From contig CAZAGT010000304.1 of assembly GCA_964484515.1 (NCBI GenBank), positions 1 to 6,329 on the forward strand: DNA of 6,329 nt, read 5' to 3'. Position 1 is the stretch's first letter, and every line of letters begins with the position of its first letter. The notes under the pieces are model-generated. The model ran no database searches, was not told the DNA's origin, and saw only the letters and a program-made list of their open reading frames with translations. Origin of the DNA: CAZAGT01 sp964484515. Lineage in GTDB: Bacteria; Desulfobacterota; DSM-4660; Desulfatiglandales; HGW-15. A program made the translations under genes and the position numbers. This document shows, in pieces, positions 1 through 5,901 of the stretch.

Positions 1-37
1 ATGAGAAGACGACGGTCTTCATCAGGAACAACCCCAT
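1..37 (-). CDS. Possible start of a minus-strand gene, cut by the left edge
   Basis: Reading leftwards from an ATG at 37, the minus strand gives 12 codons (MGLFLMKTVVFS) before the window ends. Other in-frame ATGs lie at 46 and 22. The peptide is hydrophobic with one lysine, as at the start of many proteins, and a purine-rich AGGGA lies about 10 bases before the ATG at 37. It would follow ldcA on the same strand after a gap of about 430 bases, probably as a separate transcription unit. Twelve codons cannot identify a product. The plus strand over the same bases reads MRRRRSSSGTTP and a stop at 37-39, which could instead be the tail of a gene arriving from the left. This is a weak call. Confidence 0.2.
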   Translation of the reverse strand, partial: MGLFLMKTVVFS

Positions 38-167
38 GAGACCCATTTCCCTGGTCCCATTCAGGCCCGCCTGCCCAAGTGCCCTTACGAAATCTAGCGA
101 CGTATCTTTGGCTACATTCGAACGCAAAATCGACCTTGTTATCAGAAACCGGGTCTCGGAAGCGTGG

Positions 168-209
168 GATGTTCCCTCCGGCAAGCCCTTTGGAAAGGGA
201 GGAGACATC
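168..209. repeat. Imperfect inverted repeat, 12-bp arms
   Basis: The arms at 168-179 (GATGTTCCCTCC) and 198-209 (GGAGGAGACATC) pair over 12 positions with one G-U wobble and one mismatch, enclosing 18 bases. A competing small hairpin lies inside: CCCTTT at 186-191 against AAAGGG at 194-199, which shares two bases with the right arm. There is no T-run on either side, so it does not look like an intrinsic terminator. It lies between ldcA and the possible gene start near position 37, so it could be in the leader of that gene or in the ldcA 3' region. Confidence 0.45.
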
Positions 210-296
210 GCCCGTCCGGATAACATTGACCATGTACGTTGACAACCGAACAACGAGACATTGAGAACCGGGCCCGAGGCTCCCGCCTTTCGTCAG

Positions 297-323
297 CTCC
301 AGCGGAAATTTCGTCCACTGGAG
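297..323 (-). repeat. Hairpin, 10-bp stem downstream of ldcA
   Basis: Arms at 297-306 and 314-323 enclose a 7-base loop. As minus-strand RNA the stem is CTCCAGUGGA against UCCGCUGGAG, 10 continuous pairs including one G-U. As plus-strand RNA the same position is a C-A mismatch. The structure therefore favours the minus strand, the direction in which ldcA is transcribed, and lies about 140 bases beyond the ldcA stop. No T-run follows, so it may protect or help end the operon mRNA, but it is not a standard terminator. Confidence 0.45.
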
Positions 324-465
324 ATGGAAGTATTTTATTCTTCTCCAAGACTCCTCATCCCACATCTGGCAAGCGAGGCCATCTGTCGCCGCCCCCGAGG
401 ACCACGCTTCTGATCACGGGTATATTCTCCCCTATCGACGGACAAAGCAGAAGGTGCGGTGCCTA

Positions 466-1377
466 TCAGATGACGCACGGCTCGCTCATGACCAAGGTCA
501 TCGTATCCGTATCAAGGATCGCCTCAAGCCCGATCGGGACCGCGCCGTTGACCGCACCGTGCCCCACCGGCATTCCAGTGACGACCGGGATATCGAGATC
601 CCCCGTCGACTCATGCAGCAGATCTCTTACGGACGCTATATCACCGCATTCCGTAAAATCACCCGCCATGATGGCCCCCGCGTCGTTTAACAATCCGCTC
701 AGCTTGAGGTGAGTCAACATCCTATCGATGCGGTAGAGCGATTCCCCCCTTTCTTCCATAAACAGCAAGGCCCCTTTGAGCGAGGGGAGATAGGAGGTCC
801 CAATGAGTCGTGAAATGATGCTCAGGTTGCCGCCAAAAAGAGGACCCTGAGCCCGACCCGATCTCAGGATTTCCCCATTCTCCAAACGAACACCATGTTG
901 CCCGGATGCAGAGACCAGGTCCAAGGCCGATGCCAAGTTCCGGCTCTTCCCTTCAAACGAATCCTTGACCATGGACCCATGAAAGGTGATCAAACCGGTC
1001 TTTTTGTGGATGGCCATCAAGAGCGCCGTTATATCACTATAACCGACAAAGGGTTTGGGGTTCTTTCGGATCACGGCGTAGTCGATCTTGTCAATGAGCC
1101 TAAGCGTACCGTATCCACCACGGGCACAGATAATGGCGCCGACATCGCGATCTTCAAACATCGCCTCTAAATCCTGCAGGCGCTCATTATCACTACCCGC
1201 CATGTAGTCTCCTTGCTGGTAGAGATGTTTGGCAAGGGAGACGCCGTAGCCCTGGGATGTCAGGAAATCGATTCCGGGTTGAAGCTCCGATCGGGTAACG
1301 GGGCCAGCCGGTGCTACAAGTCCAATGGTGTTTCCTGCTGTGAGTTTGGGAGGTTTAAGGATAGGTGTTCTATTCAT
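466..1377 (-). CDS. ldcA: LD-carboxypeptidase (peptidase family S66)
   Basis: This enzyme removes the terminal D-alanine from murein tetrapeptides, an L,D-bond cleavage that lets cells recycle peptidoglycan fragments; LdcA acts in the cytoplasm. From this start the protein has 303 residues, normal for family S66. It opens with the family-typical ILKPPKLTAGNTIGLVAPAGPV. The expected Ser-Glu-His triad is visible: Ser114 in VGYSDIT, the nucleophile; Glu208 in LLFMEERGE; and His273 in PVGHG. The Arg-Gly motif ICARGGYG, near residues 83-90, is also present. No signal peptide is seen. The frame extends to an ATG at 1428, adding 17 basic residues that the family does not need. Neither start has a clear ribosome binding site, so I chose 1377 by family length. 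It is the last gene of the minus-strand cluster, after coaX. Substrate preference (muropeptide or a microcin-like peptide, as for MccF relatives) cannot be told, but recycling is the likelier role. Confidence 0.92.
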   Translation of the reverse strand: MNRTPILKPPKLTAGNTIGLVAPAGPVTRSELQPGIDFLTSQGYGVSLAKHLYQQGDYMAGSDNERLQDLEAMFEDRDVGAIICARGGYGTLRLIDKIDYAVIRKNPKPFVGYSDITALLMAIHKKTGLITFHGSMVKDSFEGKSRNLASALDLVSASGQHGVRLENGEILRSGRAQGPLFGGNLSIISRLIGTSYLPSLKGALLFMEERGESLYRIDRMLTHLKLSGLLNDAGAIMAGDFTECGDIASVRDLLHESTGDLDIPVVTGMPVGHGAVNGAVPIGLEAILDTDTMTLVMSEPCVI

Positions 1378-1440
1378 CAGGATCTGTCGGATCAGCTCGG
1401 CTCTACGAGGGCGTGAGATGGATATCATGTGTTTGAACGA

Positions 1441-2223
1441 CTACGATCTGTTCCGCTCAAAGATGATTCTCAAACCCTCAAGGGTCAGGAACTCCTCTAC
1501 GTGTTCAATGGTCTCCGATTCTTCAGCAATCAGGCCGGCTAAACCACCAGTAGCAATAACGGTTACCTCTTGCGTCATTTCATTCTTGATGCGATTCACG
1601 ATGCCGTCCACCAGGCCCGCATAACCGTAGACGAGGCCCGCATTCATGCTGCTGAACGTATCCTTAGCGATGACCCTACTTGGCTTCGCAAAGATCTCCA
1701 CCATCGGCAGTTTGGCCGCCCGCTGAAAAAGGGCTTCGCAGGAAATCGTTATCCCCGGCGCAATGGCTCCTCCAAGGTACGCCCCTTCGGCTGAAATACA
1801 ATCAAAGGTCGTGGCGGTGCCGAAATCGACAACGATGAGGGCCCGCCGGTGTCGCTCATAGGCGGCGACCGCATTAACGATTCTGTCCGCACCCACCTCG
1901 GCGGGGTTGTCGTAATGAATCGGCATCCCGGTCTTTGCCTTCTCGCCCACGATCAAGGGTTTGATCCCCAAATAACGGCGCGCGAACTCGTCAAACGCAT
2001 ACATCAAGGGCGGAACCACGCAGGACACAACGACATCGGTCAGATCAGCCAAACGATAACCTGCTGCGCTCAAAAGGTTGCCGATAAGGATCGCCATCTC
2101 ATCCGCCGTCACGTCTCGTTCCGTTCGCAGCCTCCAGTGGTTGACGATCTGACCCTCGACCCAGAGTCCGATCACGATGTTCGTATTTCCGATGTCGACA
2201 CAGAGTAACATGGTTCTCATCAT
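1441..2223 (-). CDS. coaX: Type III pantothenate kinase
   Basis: It phosphorylates pantothenate with ATP to 4'-phosphopantothenate, the first committed step of coenzyme A synthesis, in the cytoplasm. The 260 residues fit the CoaX family, which belongs to the ASKHA (actin-like) fold. Visible motifs are the N-terminal phosphate loop DIGNTN at 10-15, GADR at 111-114, the second nucleotide-binding motif VDFGTATTFD at 132-141, and GGAIAPG at 151-157. Known CoaX enzymes need a monovalent cation and, unlike CoaA, are not inhibited by CoA. The start is ambiguous: tandem ATGs at 2223 and 2220 have only a weak AAGAG six bases before them, whereas the ATG at 2211 gives MLLCVDIGNTN, the usual family beginning. 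It begins 19 bases after folP, so it is almost certainly in the same transcript. There is no BirA fusion or neighbour, although birA is a common partner of coaX elsewhere. Confidence 0.95.
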   Translation of the reverse strand: MMRTMLLCVDIGNTNIVIGLWVEGQIVNHWRLRTERDVTADEMAILIGNLLSAAGYRLADLTDVVVSCVVPPLMYAFDEFARRYLGIKPLIVGEKAKTGMPIHYDNPAEVGADRIVNAVAAYERHRRALIVVDFGTATTFDCISAEGAYLGGAIAPGITISCEALFQRAAKLPMVEIFAKPSRVIAKDTFSSMNAGLVYGYAGLVDGIVNRIKNEMTQEVTVIATGGLAGLIAEESETIEHVEEFLTLEGLRIIFERNRS

Positions 2224-2242
2224 CTAGTGCTCTTAGAACCGC

Positions 2243-3124
2243 TCACCTTCCGGCCACGGTGGCCCCACGCCCCCTCTTGATGGCGTCGATCACTTTGACT
2301 GTCTCGACCGCCCTTTGGACGTCGTGAACCCTGACCATCTGGGCGCCGTTTATGACGCCGGCGGCGATCGAGGCCATCGTTCCGGTATCTCTTGCGTGCG
2401 CTTCCTGATCGAGAATGTGTCCAATGAAGGCCTTTCGTGAGGTGCCCAGCAGAACCGGCCTTTCCAGGACATGAAAGGAGGCGAGATCTCTAATGATCTG
2501 CAGGTTGTGATCAAAGGTTTTGCCAAAGCCGATTCCCGGATCTACCAGGATCAAGTCCTTTCGTGCTCCGGCTTTGATTGCCCGGTCGATTGCCGCCTGC
2601 AAAAATTCGATGATCTCTTTGACTAGATCAAGGTAGACCGGGTTGTCTTGCATATCACCCGGGGTTCCTTGCATGTGCATCAGAACAAGGGGTACCCCCG
2701 CCTCCGCCACGACCGCCGGCATATGGCGATCAAATCTCAAGGCGCTGATGTCATTGATCATGGAAGCCCCGGCGCGGATGGCCTCTCGGGCAACGTCAGC
2801 CTTGTATGTATCAACACAGATAGGGATCTCCAACTCGCGACGTAGCGCCCGGATCACCGGGACGACACGCTCCATCTCCTCGCCGGCCGAGACCCCTTTC
2901 GAATAGGGACGTGTTGATTCGCCTCCCACATCAATGCAGTCGGCACCCTCTCGGGCCATGGCCAGACCGCGTTCGATGGCCCGCTCTTTCTCGAAATAGC
3001 GACCGCCATCAGAAAAGGAATCGGGAGTGACGTTGAGGACGCCCATCACGTGCGTTCGCTGTCCCAGCCTCAAAACGTGGTTAGACCATCTTAGAGTAAA
3101 AGACTCCTCGTGTTCCCTCATCAA
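2243..3124 (-). CDS. folP: Dihydropteroate synthase
   Basis: It condenses 6-hydroxymethyl-7,8-dihydropterin pyrophosphate with p-aminobenzoate to 7,8-dihydropteroate, the sulfonamide-sensitive step of folate synthesis. The 293 residues form a single TIM-barrel domain with the signature motifs in order: MGVLNVTPDSFSDGG at 27-41, DVGGESTRP at 65-73, VDTYK at 104-108, ND at 124-125, MHMQGTP at 149-155, DPGIGFGK at 195-202, GTSRK at 227-231 and RVHD at 265-268. All key pterin and pABA site residues appear present. The frame opens with TTG at 3124 immediately followed by ATG at 3121. An AGGAGG inside the end of ftsH lies 10 bases before the TTG and 13 before the ATG. Spacing favours TTG, codon preference favours ATG. 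Either way the start overlaps the ftsH stop, which implies coupled translation. Confidence 0.97.
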   Translation of the reverse strand: MMREHEESFTLRWSNHVLRLGQRTHVMGVLNVTPDSFSDGGRYFEKERAIERGLAMAREGADCIDVGGESTRPYSKGVSAGEEMERVVPVIRALRRELEIPICVDTYKADVAREAIRAGASMINDISALRFDRHMPAVVAEAGVPLVLMHMQGTPGDMQDNPVYLDLVKEIIEFLQAAIDRAIKAGARKDLILVDPGIGFGKTFDHNLQIIRDLASFHVLERPVLLGTSRKAFIGHILDQEAHARDTGTMASIAAGVINGAQMVRVHDVQRAVETVKVIDAIKRGRGATVAGR

Positions 3125-4941
3125 GACTCGCCGACCTCCTCTTCGGGCTGTGTCGGCTCTTCCTTTTTGGCTATGATCGCGTCAATATCACTCCCATTCA
3201 AGGTCTCTTTCTCTAACAGGGCATTGGCCATGCGATGGAGAATATCGATGTTGTCTTCAATGAGCCGGTTGGTGTCGGCGTAGGCGTCGGTGACAATCTT
3301 CCGGACTTCTTCGTCGATCTTCTGGGCGGTCAATTCGCTGTAGTCACGATGCTGGGCAATCTCCCTACCCAAAAAGATCTGTTCCTCCTTCTTGCCGAAG
3401 GTCATTGGACCTAGATTCTCGCTCATCCCATAGTCACAAACCATCTTGCGGGCCAGCTCAGAGGCCCGTTCAATATCGTTACCCGCCCCAGTTGTCTGGA
3501 TTTTGAGAACGAGCTCTTCTGCGGCGCGACCTCCCATCAGGATTCGAATGTTGTTCAAGAGGTAATCCTTCGGATAGGTATGTTTTTCGTCTAATGGCAA
3601 CTGTTGAGTGAGTCCCAGCGCCCTTCCCCTTGGGATGATCGTCACCTTGTGGATTGGATCCGTATCCGGGAGCAGCTTCGCCACCAGGGCATGCCCGGAT
3701 TCATGATAGGCGGTGCTCTTCTTTTCCTCGTCGCTGATGATCATGCTTTTGCGTTCCGTTCCCATCATGACCTTGTCTTTGGCGTCCTCCAGATCAACCA
3801 TCTCGACTTTGTCTTTGCCCCGTCGAGCCGCCATGAGGGCCGCTTCATTCACCATGTTCTCCAGGTCGGCCCCGGTAAATCCAGGGGTCCCCCTGGCGAT
3901 CGTTGCAAGCTCCACGTCATCCGCCAAAACCGTCTTTCGAATGTGTACCTTGAGGATGCCCTCGCGGCCCTTGATGTCTGGAACCGGGACGACGACTTGC
4001 CGATCAAACCGGCCCGGCCGCAGGAGAGCCGGATCGAGCACGTCAGGACGGTTGGTTGCCGATATCAGGATGACACCCTCGTTGGACTCGAAGCCGTCCA
4101 TCTCCACCAGAAGTTGATTCAAGGTTTGTTCGCGTTCGTCGTGTCCCCCGCCAAGGCCGGCTCCACGATGACGCCCCACTGCGTCGATTTCATCGATGAA
4201 TATAATGCAGGGCGCATTCTTCTTACCTTGCACGAAGAGGTCTCTGACCCTGGAAGCGCCCACACCCACAAACATCTCCACGAAATCCGAACCGCTAATA
4301 CTGAAAAAGGGCACACCGGCCTCCCCTGCGATGGCCCGTGCCAAGAGGGTCTTGCCGGTACCGGGGGACCCCACCAGCAAGACGCCCTTTGGGATTCTAC
4401 CGCCCAGGCGGGTGAACTTCTTAGGATCTCGAAGAAACTCAATGATTTCCTGCAGTTCCTCCTTAGCTTCGTCAATTCCGGCCACATCATCAAAGGTGAC
4501 CTTCTCCTGAGCGTCGCTCATGAGCCTTGCCTTGCTCTTGCCGAAGGATAGGGCCTTCCCGCCACCCACTTGCATTTGCCGCATGAAAAATATCCAGACA
4601 CCGATCAACAACAGCATCGGCACCCACGAAAGAAAGACCTGAAACCAGGAAGAATCCTCTTCGGGCTTGGCCGAGATCTTGACCCCCTTGCTTCGCAGCA
4701 AGCCGATCAGTTCAGGGTCTTTGGGTGCATAGGTCTTGAACGGGCCCCGCGAAGAAATCCCGGCGATACTGTCGCCTTGAATCGTGACCTGGATCACGCT
4801 TTCGTTTTCGACCATGCTCAAAAAATCGCTGTAACTAACGGATGTCCTGCTCCCCTCAGGTTGCTTAAATATCTGGAATAACATTATCATCATCAGACTG
4901 ATGACCAGCCAAAGGGCCAGGTTCTTGTAGAACGGATTCAA
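3121..4941 (-). CDS. ftsH: ATP-dependent zinc metalloprotease FtsH
   Basis: It is a membrane-anchored hexameric AAA+ protease that extracts and degrades damaged membrane proteins and short-lived regulators. The 606 residues are of normal length. Order: transmembrane segment about 7-25, a periplasmic domain about 26-103, a second transmembrane segment about 104-120, the AAA+ module, then the protease. Walker A is GSPGTGKT at 191-198, with Ser where Pro is commoner. The pore loop FVG is at 224-226, Walker B IIFIDEID at 246-253, and the second region of homology carries Arg308 and Arg311. The zinc site is HESGH at 413-417 with Asp489 as expected third ligand, so it should be active. The tail is acidic. 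The start is TTG at 4941, preceded at 8 bases by a perfect AGGAGG, and gives MNPFYKNLALWLVI, the standard FtsH opening. It leads the cluster and overlaps folP. Confidence 0.98.
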   Translation of the reverse strand: MNPFYKNLALWLVISLMMIMLFQIFKQPEGSRTSVSYSDFLSMVENESVIQVTIQGDSIAGISSRGPFKTYAPKDPELIGLLRSKGVKISAKPEEDSSWFQVFLSWVPMLLLIGVWIFFMRQMQVGGGKALSFGKSKARLMSDAQEKVTFDDVAGIDEAKEELQEIIEFLRDPKKFTRLGGRIPKGVLLVGSPGTGKTLLARAIAGEAGVPFFSISGSDFVEMFVGVGASRVRDLFVQGKKNAPCIIFIDEIDAVGRHRGAGLGGGHDEREQTLNQLLVEMDGFESNEGVILISATNRPDVLDPALLRPGRFDRQVVVPVPDIKGREGILKVHIRKTVLADDVELATIARGTPGFTGADLENMVNEAALMAARRGKDKVEMVDLEDAKDKVMMGTERKSMIISDEEKKSTAYHESGHALVAKLLPDTDPIHKVTIIPRGRALGLTQQLPLDEKHTYPKDYLLNNIRILMGGRAAEELVLKIQTTGAGNDIERASELARKMVCDYGMSENLGPMTFGKKEEQIFLGREIAQHRDYSELTAQKIDEEVRKIVTDAYADTNRLIEDNIDILHRMANALLEKETLNGSDIDAIIAKKEEPTQPEEEVGES

Positions 4942-4949
4942 GCTTAAGA

Positions 4950-4955
4950 CCTCCT
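4950..4955 (-). promoter_or_regulatory. Strong ribosome binding site fixing the TTG start of ftsH
   Basis: The minus strand reads AGGAGG, 8 bases before TTG at 4941. This perfect Shine-Dalgarno sequence, with the family-typical N-terminus that follows, settles the non-ATG start. Confidence 0.85.
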
Positions 4956-4969
4956 GCGCGTAAAATATT

Positions 4970-4979
4970 CGTTTAAACG
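4970..4979. promoter_or_regulatory. 10-bp perfect palindrome in the ftsH leader
   Basis: CGTTTAAACG is self-complementary and lies between the TATAAT at 4989-4994 and the Shine-Dalgarno of ftsH. If that TATAAT is used, transcription would begin near 4982, placing the palindrome at about +3 to +12, a common position for a repressor operator. No known regulator can be named from it, and a 10-bp palindrome can arise by chance. Confidence 0.3.
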
Positions 4980-4988
4980 TTAAGAGTT

Positions 4989-4994
4989 ATTATA
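4989..4994 (-). promoter_or_regulatory. Candidate -10 element of the proximal ftsH promoter
   Basis: The minus strand carries a perfect TATAAT about 50 bases before the ftsH start. The hexamer 17 bases upstream, GTGGAA, is a poor -35, and I see no TG extension and no heat-shock sigma-32 pattern. An activator might compensate, or the match may be accidental in an AT-rich leader. Confidence 0.4.
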
Positions 4995-5122
4995 AATCCA
5001 TCTGGACGAAATTCCACGACCGAATCTCCTTTGTGGGTGCCGGAAGCGCCCCTTTCACGGCCCCTAGAAGGCGTCGCCGTGGCTGGAAGATTCGAGCAGG
5101 TATCCGAAATATATAAATTTTT

Positions 5123-5152
5123 AGCATACCTTAGATTTCATCCCCTCGTCAA
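5123..5152 (-). promoter_or_regulatory. Candidate distal sigma-70-type promoter for ftsH
   Basis: On the minus strand TTGACG (5147-5152, five of six consensus bases) is separated by 18 bases from TATGCT (5123-5128, four of six). An A/T-rich block follows at about 5108-5122. A transcript from here would reach ftsH after a leader of about 175 bases. Confidence 0.4.
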
Positions 5153-5348
5153 CTCCGTTCCGCCGGCCTCCCTTCCTTTCCCTCAAGATATATCCACAAA
5201 TACAGCCGGCGCCGCCGAAACGAGCCTAGATCTGCACATGAAACACGCCGTGTTCCCAAGGTAACATCCTCGCGAAGGCGACTGCACCCAAGAGCGCAAA
5301 CCCAGCCTCGCAAATCATGGTGCTGCCAGCCTGCCTTGATCGAGAGAT

Positions 5349-5362
5349 GTCAGATATTTGAC
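5349..5362. promoter_or_regulatory. Dyad GTCA-N6-TGAC, possible activator site
   Basis: GTCA at 5349-5352 and TGAC at 5359-5362 are perfect inverted half-sites six bases apart. The centre lies about 105 bases before the start predicted from the sigma-54-type promoter at 5434-5449, a usual distance for an enhancer-binding activator. The half-sites are short, so the assignment rests mainly on position. Confidence 0.25.
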
Positions 5363-5433
5363 TTTCCAACTGCGAGCCCCCCCCAAACACATCTATCCTA
5401 TTGAAATACGTGGTTAGAAAGGACAAATGCCGT

Positions 5434-5449
5434 TGGCATAGCTTTTGCT
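5434..5449 (+). promoter_or_regulatory. Candidate sigma-54 (-24/-12) promoter facing the TPR gene
   Basis: TGGCATAGCTTTTGCT matches the sigma-54 consensus TGGCACG-N4-TTGCW at 10 of the 12 defined positions. The invariant GG (5435-5436) and GC (5447-5448) are exactly 10 bases apart. Transcription would begin near 5460 and run rightward, giving the TPR gene at 5954 a leader of nearly 500 bases unless a small RNA or unnoticed gene comes first. Sigma-54 promoters need an AAA+ enhancer-binding activator, which is not in the window. Confidence 0.5.
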
Positions 5450-5594
5450 CAAATCATCATCCGATATTGCTCAAAGCCATTGGAATAGCATCTGTTTTGG
5501 CGACTTGAGCCGATCATCGGCCACTTCCCTTGGGCGCCAGCTTTCGCGTCATCGCCCGACTAATGACAACAACTCATTGGAACGGTCTTTTTGT

Positions 5595-5610
5595 TGGCAA
5601 CAGTTTGGCT
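5595..5610 (+). promoter_or_regulatory. Second, weaker sigma-54-like match
   Basis: TGGCAACAGTTTGGCT keeps TGGCA and has GG (5596-5597) and GC (5608-5609) at the correct 10-base separation, but the -12 box reads TGGCT instead of TTGCT. Same direction as the match at 5434-5449, and closer to the TPR gene. Probably a decoy or chance match. Confidence 0.2.
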
Positions 5611-5661
5611 TTTCGAAACCCTTTTAAGCATCTTCTGTCTGGCTGTGGGAGGCTCTTTCCC

Positions 5662-5688
5662 GGAACGATAGCTTGGGCGCGTCGTTCC
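5662..5688. repeat. Perfect 7-bp inverted repeat
   Basis: GGAACGA at 5662-5668 and TCGTTCC at 5682-5688 enclose 13 bases. There is no following T-run. It could be a hairpin in the leader of the TPR gene or a two-fold binding site, and one such repeat is also expected by chance in a region of this size. Confidence 0.3.
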
Positions 5689-5738
5689 AGTAGAGGGCAC
5701 CTTCGCGGCGCAGACCTGTGCAGCATGACCCGAGGCGG

Positions 5739-5754
5739 GATCACATCAGTGATC
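5739..5754. repeat. Perfect 6-bp inverted repeat GATCAC-N4-GTGATC
   Basis: GATCAC (5739-5744), four bases, then GTGATC (5749-5754). The right arm overlaps two further palindromes, GTGATCAC at 5749-5756 and TCACGTGA at 5753-5760, making a compact dyad cluster that resembles a protein-binding site as much as an RNA hairpin. Confidence 0.35.
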
Positions 5755-5831
5755 ACGTGAATGACCCTCAGTTCTCATGAGATCTTCCGCTGCTTGATGT
5801 GGGTCCTCTCGCATGGTCGCCACCAAATAAC

Positions 5832-5901
5832 GACGACATTCATCGTCATTGGCCGTCCAATGAAGGGGGCGGAGCCCGCCCAATCGCCATTCCTCCGGAA
5901 T
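5832..5901 (+). repeat. Cluster of four adjacent short hairpins before the TPR gene
   Basis: In order: GACGA/TCGTC at 5832-5847; TCATTGG/CCAATGA at 5846-5863 with a 4-base loop, the strongest; GGGCG/CGCCC at 5867-5881; and ATTCC/GGAAT at 5889-5901. All stems are perfect. The first two share two bases and so exclude each other in part. They end about 50 bases before the TPR start. None is followed by a T-run. They could make a structured mRNA leader, though stems of five pairs are common by chance. Confidence 0.35.

Larger units (their letters stand above)
47..465. other. Intergenic region downstream of ldcA, no credible gene
   Basis: About 420 bases follow the ldcA stop. Short open frames exist on both strands, but their translations are rich in Arg, Pro and Ser, show no domain or recognisable motif, and the plus-strand one simply continues antisense into ldcA. 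The stretch does hold two fairly long imperfect hairpins, listed separately. I found no stem followed by a T-run on the minus strand, so the end of the ftsH-folP-coaX-ldcA transcript is not marked by a classical intrinsic terminator here. Confidence 0.6.

Noticed and set aside
191..198. Ser in the ftsH Walker A motif (protein residues 191-198, GSPGTGKT) as a possible inactivating change
   Set aside because: The catalytic GxxGxGKT pattern with Lys and Thr is intact, and variation at the second position is tolerated in the P-loop family.
142..348. Minus-strand frame of 68 codons with a GAGGAG just before a TTG
   Set aside because: The purine run is only two bases from the TTG, the translation is Arg/Pro-rich without a motif, and the frame runs through both hairpins.
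239..712. A 157-codon plus-strand frame spanning the region after ldcA
   Set aside because: Ser/Pro/Thr-rich translation with no motif; more than half of it is antisense to the conserved C-terminus of ldcA.
3604..4551. A 315-codon open frame on the plus strand opposite ftsH
   Set aside because: It lies wholly antisense to a fully conserved ftsH, its translation is rich in His, Arg and Asp with no domain, and it is explained by the codon pattern of the gene on the other strand. Other frames opposite folP, coaX and ldcA were dismissed for the same reason.
5085..5105. ATTCGAGC resembling a tRNA T-loop
   Set aside because: The flanking bases do not pair into a T-stem and no acceptor or anticodon arm is found around it.
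5031..5264. Plus-strand 77-codon frame upstream of ftsH
   Set aside because: No ribosome site, no recognisable motif, and it overlaps a good distal promoter candidate on the opposite strand.
5226..5426. Minus-strand 66-codon frame with a TTG start and a partly hydrophobic C-terminus
   Set aside because: No Shine-Dalgarno, runs through the poly-C tract and the dyad, and resembles no family I recognise. A small membrane peptide cannot be fully excluded.
5560..5600. Stem CTAATGA/TCATTGG followed by a T-run, considered as a terminator
   Set aside because: The stem is weak and AT-rich with one G-U pair, and seven other bases separate it from the T-run near 5588-5592, so it does not fit an intrinsic terminator well.
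5530..5760. Overlapping frames on both strands in the right half of the gap
   Set aside because: Two plus-strand frames and one minus-strand frame compete over the same bases with similar poor composition, as expected of non-coding DNA.
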